From Adiantum capillus-veneris (lineage: Eukaryota > Streptophyta > Polypodiopsida > Polypodiales > Pteridaceae): a stretch of DNA of 64,000 nt. Of this stretch, positions 11,292 through 21,624 are shown piece by piece; position 1 is the stretch's first letter; each line of letters opens with the position of its first letter. Below the pieces are notes generated by a model. The model worked only from the letters and a program-made list of their open reading frames with translations, made no database searches and was not told the DNA's origin. Location of the stretch: NCBI GenBank assembly GCA_014529385.2, contig CM043944.1:69552895-69616894 (forward strand), read 5' to 3'. A program made the translations under genes and the position numbers.

Positions 11292-12604
11292 CTAATCAGA
11301 CGTCTCATCGCGTCCAAGCGGCGTATCTGTCGGATTCTGCAAAAAAGACAATAAGACAGTTTTCAGTAAGTATAAACATATAACGACATTTATAAAACAA
11401 TACAAAAAATAAAAAAGAGTAAACCCTAATACTAACCATGCCGCTGCGAGAACTGAGAATGTCCATCAGGGCGTTTAAGCCCTTCCTGCCTGCGTACTCG
11501 CGCTCGTACGGTGTGGGATCACGTCCTGTCATCGACCACTGTCAAAACATACAAAGATTTCATTATGTTAGAAATAAAAAACTCATAAACCCTAAACTAT
11601 CGAACATGCATAAAGAGCAATGTGAAAAGACTTACAAAATCGGCCTCAAATGATGCCCATCCACCGCTCCCCAAGTGGTGCGAGCTCCCTGCCTCTACTC
11701 GCGCTCTGGCTGCATCCTTTTGTTGCTTCCACTTGTCGGGATTCTCGCGCGCTGCTTTCTTCGCATTCTTCCAATCTTCTTTGGCCAGCCAATCTGGCCT
11801 ATTCCACCCATTCTTGATTGCTTTTTGCACTTCGGAACGCTTGTGTTTGCAGTATTCGCGCATTCGAATCTTCATCAGGTCTTCATTGAAGCGCTGATCC
11901 CGTGTTGGAACGGGAAACTCATCATGAAGTATGCTGATGACTCTGTTTTTTAAATCACTTGGTACTTCACTCCATTTGTTTAGTATATAGTGTCTAAACA
12001 GCTGAGAGCAAAGACCACGCATGCGCGAGATCACCTTCTTGCCGTCATCATCCATGATGATGCCGCCGCTGATGTCGACGGAGTAAGGCAAGCCCTCTGG
12101 CCGGTGACGCGTGAACCTGGGTGTCCCGGCAGGGGTCTCTAGCGGCGTGTCGATGGGGGTACGGACGTCAGGTGTCTCCACCGGCGTCTGGGCCCCGAAG
12201 CGAGGAGTGTCGAGTGGGGTGGCTCCTGGCGGAGTAGGTAGAGGTGTGTAGCTTCTAGGAACAGTCAGCCGTGCAAAACCTGGCGTAGACGGCGATGCTG
12301 TGGCTGGTGTGGGGGCGGGCAAAGAAGGGGAGGGTAAAGAGCCTCGTCGAACACGAGGCGGTGTGGAGGCATCGGTGGCGGAATCCCCACAACAACCGCC
12401 ACCGCCACCACTAGAGCGCCGGTGTCTAGAAGAGTGTGACGCTCGTCTCGTCGACGCCGAAGCTTCGGAGCGCGCCGAATGCTCCGAAAGAGAGGGAGAT
12501 GCGGATGGTGTAGGAACGCGCGATGATGCGCCAGAGCGATGACGCTCCACGTACCACTGTCTCTGCTGCGGTGACAAAGAAGAAAGAAACTCCTCATCAT
12601 CCAT
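11292..12604 (-). CDS. TNPA-like Ptta/En/Spm protein of the CACTA element
   Basis: Three exons on the minus strand, 12604-11636, 11538-11437 and 11336-11292, give 371 residues ending at TAG. All junctions are GT-AG. ATG 12604 lies four bases after a TTTAATGCAG acceptor-like site, so an upstream untranslated exon is likely. The first 190 residues are Ser/Pro/Thr-rich and low in complexity. Then follows the plant transposase Ptta/En/Spm domain, with the recognisable end GSSHHLGSGGWASFEADF. Family knowledge suggests that this protein binds subterminal repeats and assists transposition. It lies 272 bp downstream of the transposase gene and may share its transcript, as in maize Spm. Confidence 0.85.
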
Positions 12605-12654
12605 ACCTGCATTAAACACACGAATATTTAAACTTAATATTGAATGAATAGAGT

Positions 12655-12720
12655 AGACAATGACGCAAAGACCATTAAATACAATGACGTAATGACGCAT
12701 ATAAATACAATGACGCAATG
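12655..12720. promoter_or_regulatory. Cluster of TGACG motifs between the two CACTA genes
   Basis: TGACG occurs four times (about 12661, 12685, 12693 and 12711), usually as AATGACG. It lies upstream of the TNPA-like exon 1. TGACG is the core of plant bZIP (as-1 type) sites, so this may be promoter sequence, but no function can be shown from sequence alone. Confidence 0.3.
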
Positions 12721-12876
12721 AATCGAGTGGTAGAAGAGGCAAGTCGAAAACTCAGAATTTTCAATCAAAAGATGTGAGCGCGAGTAGAAAAGAGCGTTAC
12801 ACACCATGGAAGCTACTTAGAGAGCTAGAGCTTTTACAGCACGGAGCAAAATTGTTCAAATACAATATTTGTGGCT

Positions 12877-15800
12877 TTAAGAGATCTCTCTCTCATCCTC
12901 GCATAACTCAGCATAACTTCCTATATCTATATAGAGCTCTCCGTTTAAACACATATCCTCTGTTTCATTTTGTAGCTCCTCTGCATGCACCCCATATAGA
13001 GCAGTAGCATCTTGATGCTCGTCTGGCACCACCGCAGCGGCTTCTGATTGAGCATCTTCTCTGATCTCCTCCATTGATGTCGTTGTGATTGGCACATGGT
13101 AGCCTTCATACGTCCTTGCACTACGAGGGGCTAACTCTATGACGTACCACCAGTTTGATGTAGACTTTGTAGGATGAAATACTACCTGCCAAAGCCACAT
13201 AACTTACATGAGAGCTTTCAAGCACATAACTTGTAAAAGGGGGATGTTAACTATTTATATACTTACTTGTTCACAATGCTCGGGTAGTACGAAAGTGTCT
13301 CTTAGGTCAGTCCATTTCTTAGTAGAATCCACCTCAAGAAAACCAGACTCTCCTCTACGCACAGTAGCGTTTCGACCCTCCATGATTATCTTGAACCATT
13401 GCACGTCGAACAAGTCGACAAAAAATCCTCTGTAATCGATCCTCAAAATCTCTTGCAGCGTGCCGAAGTAAGTGAGTTCCGCCACCACGGGATCTGCATC
13501 AGAGGAACGTCGTCGACTAGACTGTTCAAATTTTGCCATGATTCCACAATCTTGAGTAAAACGCTTTTTGTCGATTCGTTCCACCCTAAAATGTCGACCT
13601 TTACACCATGCTGCTGTGTATGACTTATACTACAACGAACAAAGATTATGAGTGGCCGTTCAAACGTTTATAAATAAAGTCACTTGCTAGTCGTACATTG
13701 CAAACTTACCCTGGTCGCGCAACCCCGAGAGTACTCCCACTCTTCTTCAGTCACTTCGTCACCGCATTGTTGTGCGCTTTTCAATTGGTTGTGCAACCAT
13801 CTTAAGCTCATGAAGGTTGGTAGGCTCTCCAGAACCGCTGGATAGTGCATCGGTGGTCGTCTTCCCCGTCTCCACTCGATTCGTGCCCTTTGTCGCTCTT
13901 GCTTTGCATCCTCATATTGTGAAATCCACTTTTGCATCACTGGATTGTGAAGCATGCAAAATCGGTTGATTTTAGCCTCTAGATCTTCCGTCATCTTCTT
14001 CTCAACACCGAGATTGCACATGACAATCCCAGATATGCGCTCATCATCTATGGTTCGCCATAGCGTGTCCCGGGATTTATCAAATCCGTCTAGCCACTCT
14101 CCAATGTACACTAGGGACTCTGATACCAACCAACCTTCTGCCATGCTACCCTCCGGACGTGCCTTTTGACGCACATATCCCTTAAGCGTTTTCATGAAAC
14201 GCTCTAAGAAGAACATCCATCTGGAATGAACTGTGCCAGCTATTTCCACCTCATCAACTATGTGAATAAGAAGATGCACCTGAATGGTTAGCATTGTAGT
14301 AGGAAAATGTTTCTCAAACATGCACACAAGCTCCGCAGCATTTAGTTTGGCGAATGGTATGGAGTCTACGTCGATCTCCTTTTGTGAGATCCATTGCACC
14401 AGCTTTGCAAGTTTGTAGATTGTGTTACGGATGTCGAGAGACAAACATCCCTCAATGGCAACCGGTAAAATAAACTGTAAAGTATGTGCAGCAATGATAT
14501 TAAAGTCCACATTTTATGCAATGATATTAAAGTCCACTATGAACGTACCTGACACATTTTATGCCAATCGTGTGACTTCAAACCGGTAAGCTTTCCTTCT
14601 TTAGTAAAACACGTTCGGAGCGAGTGCATTACGCCAGTGGGGGTCCGCAAAGATCGAATGGCCTCTTTTACTTTGCGTTCTTGGGCTCCTGTGAAAATCC
14701 ATGGTGCTTTAGGAAGTTTTATCGATCCATCAGACGCTGTTTGCGGCCAATATTGCTCCATACGATCCACATTTCTAAGGTCAACTCTGGCTCCCAAAGT
14801 ATCTTTCTTGCCGGTCAAATGGTCCCATAGTAGATTACCCACATTCTTGAATATGTGCATTGGATCGAGCAAGTGATTGATCACGAGTCGAGGCCAGTAT
14901 GGTAACTCGTACCATAGAGATAGTCTCTTCATCCCTGGAGGCAATCCGTCATCGCACATCTCCTTCTGCTCTAACCATGCTTGTGCAGACATCCTTGGTG
15001 GCTCTCTTCCCAAAAAGCCGTCGCGTAACACATGATTCTCCGGAAGATACGCTTGATGACCTTCGTAGATTTGCTTCTTCAGTGAGGGTGCCCTACGTGC
15101 ATTCAGTCTAGGTCCACATGTGACACATGCTCTGTATCCGCTTGTTTGAAGCCCTGCATGTATACACATGATAATAGATCAACTATGGGGAAAAACCAGA
15201 TTTACAGTGTCTGAGAGAGGAGTGTCAATAGATCACCTGAGCATTCTGTTAGCCCGGGATAGTCATGCATGGTCCACATTAGAATACCTCTGATCAAAGC
15301 ATTCCGTCGTCCTGTGTGTCGGCTCATATCCACCACCTCTATGCCAATCCACAATTGTTGTAGCTCTTCCAATAGTGGACGAAGATACACATCCATATTC
15401 CCCACTTTATATCGCCCTGGCACAATCAAGCTTAGCCATAGGTGCCCCTTCTTCGTAGTCAACCACGGGGGAATGTTGTAGTTGACGATGACAACGGGCC
15501 ATACACTGTAAGATGTTGATCTTTGACCAAATGGATTTACGCCATCCATAGCCAGGCCTAAGCGCAAATTTCGAGCTTCCCTGGCAAAATCCGACCATGT
15601 TCCATCTATATGTTTCCAGGCTGCGCAATCTGCAGGAATTCGTAGCACACCATCCAAAGATTTATTCTCCTCATGCCATGATGCTAGGGCGGCCATGGAC
15701 TTACATTCGAAGAAATGCTTGATGCGAGGAAGCAAAGGAAAATGTCGCAAAACCTTTTGTGGAATTTTTGTCCCGTGGAGATCTACTCGATATCTTTCGG

Positions 15801-16605
15801 AATCACATTTCGGACACTTCTCCATGTCTGTGTATTCCCCTCTGAAAAGAATGCAGTCATTAGGACAAGCGTGGATAGAATTGTAATCCATCCCCAAGTT
15901 TCGCAAAATCTTTCTTGCTTCATCTCGGGAATCTGGCATCACATTGTCAGCTGGTAGAATGTGCTCTTTCAGCAATCTACACAACATAAAAATATGATAC
16001 AGTCGTGTAAAAATCTATCAGATCATTATACACCATGAGTTCTATTAAAGTAAACTAATTGTAATAGATCACCTGAAAAGCGCTGTGACGCTAGTGTCAC
16101 TCCATCCAAACTTTGCCTGCATGTTGAGAAGAACCAGGAGTGCTTTCAATCTAGACATACGTGCTCCATTATACAATGATGTATCGGCTTCACTTTTCAT
16201 ATCATCATAGATAAGCCTTTCTGAATCCATGATCGTCTCGATCATTTCATCAATCTCGGGCTCAAACATTGCCTCGTTGGGAATGTGCTCTGCATGATCA
16301 TCCCCCGAGCTGTCAGAGGCTACATCTTGTGGCCTCACATATGCTGCTTGACCAAAGCGCCTGCGAATACGTCTATTGGGTTGCAAGATTGCTGCTTGTT
16401 GGCCAGCGTCAGAGTCCGACGAGTTATAATTGGCAACAACTCGATCTATAATAGATGGATCGAACTCGCCAAATTCACGAACGTGCTGCAAAGAAACACG
16501 TCTTGTCCGTCGCACAGCATGCTTGCATTGATTACAAGGACATAAGACCCTCGTTGAGAGATAGGTGTTTCGGTTGGACGGTCCCACATCCTCGTCGCTA
16601 CTCAT
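12877..16605 (-). CDS. CACTA transposase (TNPD/TNP2-like)
   Basis: Six minus-strand exons, 16605-16073, 15976-15237, 15153-14549, 14474-13710, 13629-13267 and 13185-12877, sum to 1104 codons plus stop with consistent phases and GT-AG junctions. Exon 1 has the transposase-associated Cys-rich start (LCPCNQCKH) and the SRLKALLVLLNMQAKFGWSD block. Exons 2-3 carry the Transposase_21 core, with HACPNDCILFR, a catalytic Asp in LGLAMDGVNPFG (about residue 322) and a second Asp in LLDPMHIFKNVGN. Exon 4 is DUF4218-like, and exons 5-6 are DUF4216-like (FVDLFDVQWFKI, then SNWWYVIEL). The protein cuts and joins the element ends. No frameshift or stop is present. Exon borders were read by eye. Confidence 0.9.
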
Positions 16606-16667
16606 AATGAGGATAAAAAACTTATAACCTAGACAACAAATTTAATATTCTATTGGCATTCTTCGTC

Positions 16668-16670
<3 letters not shown>

Positions 16671-16743
<73 letters not shown>
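16671..16743. repeat. (TC)n microsatellite
   Basis: About 36 uninterrupted TC units just upstream of the transposase exon 1, within the CACTA leader. Confidence 0.97.
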
Positions 16744-16745
<2 letters not shown>

Positions 16746-17896
16746 ACCTCACATTCTCTAGTCATGTCCAATCCCCGCACACCTCGGTCTAGAGGTGCAC
16801 GGAGATCAGAACCACCGGGTTATAATCTCGTCTTTATTGGTCAATACCTATATTTGTGGGTACAAGAAATCTAGACACCCACGTCTACATGATACTGCAT
16901 GTAGTGGACAAAATCCCTTTGCCTCTTCTCTAGCTGTAGCACTTCACTTCATCTTAACATCTTTTCACAGTAGATCTTTTCACTGTTCGTCTAACTCTAA
17001 ACCCTAAACCGTAAGTAATTCTTGCGTGGACTCGATCTAACGTAAATAAGCGTAAATCTAAATAAACGTAAATCTAACTAAAAATAAAGCTAAATCTAAT
17101 TTAACGTAAGTCTAATGACTAGAGGTTGTCTAGATGGTCATTGTGTCGGGGATGTAGTGACTCTTGCCGCCCTGAAGATCCACCTTCTTCGCTATCTTCT
17201 GAAGACATTTCACCAGTACTTTTGGATCGACGGAGCCCACTATGAGAGAAGGCAGCAATACCCTATATTCCATTGAGGGCTTTCTTCACCCGCTTCATGC
17301 AGGCATCGCAGTCTATGGAGACCCGCATCTAATCTAATATAACATAAATCTAAATCTAGCTTAAATAAATGTAAATCTAGTTAAAAATAAACCTAAATCT
17401 AATTTAATGTAAGTCTACATATAACTTAATCTTTAACGTTTTTTAAAATAGTTTCCTACGACGTTATAACTCTCTTCTTCCTGTGTGTGTGCGCGTGTGT
17501 GGATGTGTGTGCCAATAAAAAGAGATAAATGGTATAACCTTTCTATCACCCATGCCAAGTATGATAGATTGATTGTGCCATTTCTCTCTTGAATAATAGG
17601 TCTTCAGTTCAACTCCTTGTCGGTTAGATCTTTAGGTCTTTTAATTTTAATTAGTTTCCTACGACGCTCCCTTAGTTTCTCTTTCTTTCTCTTTCAATGT
17701 GTGTGCGTTTTTTTGGATCGTATGCATGTTTTCTTTCTCTTTTCCTCTCTCAATGTGTGCGTTTTTTGTTTATGCATGTTCTCTCTCTCTTTTCCTCTCT
17801 CAATGCGTGCGTTTTTTGTTTATGCATGCTCTCTCTCTCTTTTTCTCTCTCAATGTGTGTGTGCATTCTTTGTTTATGTATGTGTGTGCGTTTTTG

Positions 17897-17934
<38 letters not shown>

Positions 17935-18058
17935 AACACTATATGTGTGTGTGTATGTGTGTGTGTGTGAGAGAGAGAGCGAGGGAGAGAGAAAGAAAGG
18001 AAGGGAACATGAGAATGAGGAGAGGGAAGGAGCATACCTGTCTCTCCTTCTTCTCCTC

Positions 18059-18096
<38 letters not shown>

Positions 18097-18160
18097 GAAA
18101 AAGAGAGAGAGAGAGAGAGAAAGAGAGTGAGGGAGAGCGTTACCTGCTCTTTGCTTGAGG
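16744..18160. other. CACTA leader region, no gene recognised
   Basis: This stretch lies between the transposase gene and the right subterminal repeats. It contains degenerate repeats of a TAAATCTAA-type word (about 17035-17420), three tandem copies of a unit around TTTGTTTATGCATG (about 17720-17880), a (CT)n run at 17899-17931 and GT/GA runs at 17940-18130. The open frames here are translations of microsatellites. It probably holds the promoter and first untranslated exon of the transposase transcript. Confidence 0.6.
18061..18126. repeat. (GT)n and (GA)n microsatellite
   Basis: A run of about 15 GT units, followed after a short A-rich spacer by AG units. Confidence 0.95.
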
Positions 18161-18166
18161 GCGCCG

Positions 18167-18195
18167 AAAAACTCAGATCTGAGATCTGAGTTTTT
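18167..18195. repeat. Perfect 14-bp inverted repeat with 1-nt centre
   Basis: AAAAACTCAGATCT, a single G, then the exact inverse. Flanking GCGCC and GGGCGC words extend the symmetry. It lies between the CACTA leader and the right subterminal array. Confidence 0.9.
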
Positions 18196-18227
18196 GGGCG
18201 CGCTCGGTTATTTTTTTTACCCCAGCT

Positions 18228-18375
18228 GGCGTCGCTATGAGCGTCGCTATAAGCGTCGCTATGAGCGTCGCAAATTTACAAAGAAATTTGCGACGCTCAT
18301 AGCGACGCTTATAGCGACGCTCATAGCGACGCCGGGAATTTTTTTTTTGAGCGTCGCTGTGTGAGCGTCGCTAAT
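18228..18375. repeat. CACTA right subterminal repeats with a perfect 50-bp hairpin
   Basis: Positions 18228-18277 and 18284-18333 are exact inverse copies of 50 bp around a 6-nt loop. Each arm is built of four GCGTCGC words. Two more copies lie at about 18349-18373, next to the terminus. The words match those of the left subterminal region and are probable TNPA binding sites. Confidence 0.93.
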
Positions 18376-18383
18376 GTGAAGAG

Positions 18384-18395
18384 CCTCTTGTAGTG
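18384..18395 (-). repeat. CACTA right terminal inverted repeat
   Basis: CCTCTTGTAGTG, the exact inverse of the left terminus, followed by the TTA duplication at 18396-18398. Confidence 0.95.
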
Positions 18396-21300
18396 TTACC
18401 AGATCCACTGGACACCCAAACCTGGTCATAATGTTATGATAAAGAAATCTGGCCACACTTGAAGCTTTATTATCCTTCAATGCTACTGCTTCTACCCACT
18501 TAGTGCAATAATCTGTAGCCACTAAAATGTATCTGCATCCCCTCTTGGAAGTTGGTTTGACAGGTCCTACAAAGTCCAAACCCCACTTTTGAAAAGGTTC
18601 CAAAGGCAAAATAGGATGATCCCCCATCCTATCCCTGTTTGAATCAGGTTGACCTGTTTTCTGACAAATTACACATCTTTTGGCATAATCATGTGCATCC
18701 TTTAAAACTGTGGGCCACCATAATCCAGCCTGCAAAATCTTCTTCCCTGTAATATCTCCAGAGAAATGCCCTCCTGCTGTGCCTGAATGTGCTTCCTGCA
18801 AGACTGCACTTTGCTCAAATTCTGGCACACATCTTCTTATCACTTGATCAATGCCTTTCTTATATAGTGCCCCTGCAATAACTAAATAGGGTCTGGTTTT
18901 CAGTGCAAATTTTCTTCTCTGATCAGCATTGAACTCCCTTGGTATAGTTCCATCAGTCAAAAACATCAGCAATTGATCATACCAAGACTCAGTCACAGTA
19001 GTCTGCACATCAAACAGCTGAGCATAAGGAAGTGCATCATCTACCCCAGTAGGTGCTTCACCTGTTTCAATCCTGCTTAGATAATCTGCAATTACATGCT
19101 CCTTCCCAGGAGTATGCTCAATCTGAAAGTCAAACTCCTGCAACAACAACATCCATCTTGCAAGCCTTCCAGTAAGAAGTGGCTTCTTGATCAAATACAA
19201 CAAGGCCTGATGATCAACATGAAAAACTATCTTGTTCCCCAACAAGTAATGCCTGAACTTATTCAATGCATATACCATCCCTAAAGCTTCTCTTTTTGTC
19301 ACAGGATAGTTTCTTTCTGCACCTGTGAGAACCCTGCTTGCATAGTACACAGGTCTGAACCATCCCTTCTCCTTCTCCTGCATCAGTACAGCTCCTATTG
19401 CTATATCCGACGCATCAACAAACACATGAAAAGGCAATGACCAATCAGGTGGCTGCAAAATTGGTGCTACTGATATCATTTTCTTCAACATATGAAATGA
19501 TTTCTGCTGAGGTTCATCCCATACAAATGCCACATCCTTCTTTGTTAATTGAGTTAATGGCAAGCATACATTAGACAAATACCTCAAATATCTGGAGTGC
19601 CACTTTGTCTGTCCAACAAACCTCATTAACTCTTTAACATTGGTAGGAACTGGTGCTGCTTGAATGGCTTCTATTTTCTTGACATCTATAGCCATTCCTG
19701 CTTCTGACACCACATGTCTTAAAAGTATTCCACTCCTCACAGCAATTACACTTTTATAAGGATTCAGAGCCATCCTGAATTGTCTGCATCTTTCAAAACA
19801 GAGCTTCAGATGTAGCAGATGTTTATCCTTCTTTCCAAACACTGAGAAATCATCCACAAAGACTCTCATAAAGTCCTGTAAGTAAGGTTCAAACACCTTA
19901 TGAGCAACAAAATTAAATGAAGGTGGTCCATTGGTTAACCCAAAACTCATCACTGTGTATGCAAAGGCTCCCCATTCAGTTATAAAAGCTGTTTTATGCT
20001 GATCCGACTCAACAACACTAATCTGATTATAACCAGAAAAACCATCCAAAAAGCTGTACATTTCATGACCAGCTACTGCATCCAACACAGCATCACAAAA
20101 TGGCATAGGAAAGGGATCAGTAATGGTTGCTGCATTCAATTTTCTATAATCCACACATACTCTTAAAGCTCCATTTTTCTTTGGCACAACCAGTATAGGA
20201 GACAGCCATGATACTTCATGTACAGGTTTAATGAACCCTACTGCCAGGAGCTTATCAAGCTCCTCCTTCACCTGTTTGGCAAAGTTAGGATTCATTCTAT
20301 ATCTTTGCTGCACAATTGGTTTTGCACCCTCTTTCAAATTAATCCTATGCTGATGTAGTGCTGGGTCAATGCCTCTCACCTGAGAATAATCCCAAGCAAA
20401 CACATCCTTATAATCAACCAATAATTGCAACAGCTGTGCCAGAAATTCCCCTTGAATGTGTGCACTCACTCTGACCATTCTTGGTTCTCCCTCTGTTCCG
20501 AAATTCAGCTCCTGAAGCTCCTCCTTTTCTACCCTGCTTGATGCCCCAAACTTCTTTTCATAAATTTTCTCAGCCATATCCCTGGCCTCCTTTTCTTCCT
20601 GCTGAATCTGTTCCTTATCAGACATAGCATATTTCTGGTCCACCAACTGTAACAGTTCCTTACCCTGCACTGTCTGTCCTGGTGCTAAACCTGTATCTGG
20701 CTCATCCTGTTCCTTACCTTGCTGTAACATGCTTTCCACATCTACTTCAAACACAGGTACAACAGTTGGATTGGCCTTCAAGAACTCTTCCTCTTGGTCA
20801 TCTGTGACCTCATCAGCAAAATTAATAGTCTGAGCAAACAGTGGTTTCTCACTTAATGGAACCATCTTCCTTCCCCTCATAGGTATGGTTACTTTCTTTT
20901 TCCCTTTTTTCAATATGACAACATTTTCTCCCCAGTTCTGTCTTACTTTAGCCAATCTGAACCAAGGCCTTCCTAATAGCATTTCATATGCAGCTGCTGA
21001 GTCTGACATTCTGAGTACCACAAAATTAACAAAAAAGGATAATCCTGACACCTGAATTTCCTGTGCTTTGAGAATTCCCAAAGGTTGTACCCTAGATTGG
21101 TCTGCCATTTTCACCTGAAAAGGTGCTGGAGCCATAGCTCCCAACTCCATTCTTTTGTACACTGCCTCTGGTAAAATATTCACCCCAGAGCCTCCATCCA
21201 ATAACACATCATCAAAATTTTCTCCAAGAAAGTGTACTTTAATAACTGGTACCACAAAGTCCACATCTGCTGGATCAATTCTATTTGCTGCTGCTGGAGA

Positions 21301-21624
21301 AAACTGCCTGTCCATTGTGCCAAGTCCATTCAGGTTCTGCAGCTTTCTGAACAATCTGTCTTTGAAAGCTGGAACCAATTGCAACAACTGATCCAAAGAT
21401 AATTGAAGAGGTGAGCTAATAAGTATTTCAAACCAATCCTTATCCTGTTTATTTTCCACCTCCTTGCTCCCATTATTCTGCTCTTCCTTTTCTTTTGGGT
21501 CATCCTCAATATCCACCTGCTTTGCCTGGTGTTTGGCAATCCTTTTTGTAACCTGGTCTCTTACCCCTTTTTGCTCCTTCCAATCCAAAGGTGCTTTATC
21601 CTTAGACCTAGTCACTGCTAGAAC
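18396..21624 (-). CDS. pol: Gypsy pol: protease, reverse transcriptase, RNase H, integrase N-terminal half
   Basis: The frame starts right after the gag TAA (21627-21625) in the same frame and runs to the CACTA insertion. A retropepsin site, DGGSG, lies near residue 140 of the open frame, with LGRPWF near 215. Reverse transcriptase follows (about 430-640), with LDGFSGYNQI and the catalytic FVDDF near 587. RNase H begins near 728 (VFVDASD). The integrase HHCC zinc finger (H..H..CVICQ) is near 930-965 and its first catalytic Asp is in WGLDFVGPV. Apart from the insertion no break is seen over about 1070 codons. Codons beyond 18396 into the transposon are spurious. Confidence 0.93.

Larger units (their letters stand above)
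10657..18395 (-). mobile_element. CACTA (En/Spm) DNA transposon, apparently autonomous
   Basis: The element is 7739 bp, starts with CACTACAAGAGG and ends with its exact inverse CCTCTTGTAGTG, and is flanked by TTA/TTA. Both termini are followed inward by arrays of GCGTCGCTA in both orientations. Inside, on the minus strand, are a six-exon transposase gene (TNPD-like) and a three-exon TNPA-like gene, each with a continuous frame and GT-AG introns. A 1.7-kb leader between 16606 and the right subterminal repeats holds microsatellites and no gene that I recognise. Intact ends, duplication and genes suggest a young and possibly still mobile copy. It sits inside the integrase of the gypsy element and is therefore younger than it. 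Confidence 0.95.

Noticed and set aside
11622-12621. Overlapping frames of 80-118 codons opposite or beside the TNPA-like exon
   Set aside because: They shadow a GC-rich coding exon with a clear domain in another frame.
16990-17010. Telomere-like CTAAACCCTAAACC
   Set aside because: Only about two units, inside the CACTA leader. No array.
16671-18130. Open frames of 70-150 codons in the TC/GT microsatellite zone
   Set aside because: They are translations of dinucleotide repeats (Leu-Ser or Cys-Val runs) with no domain.
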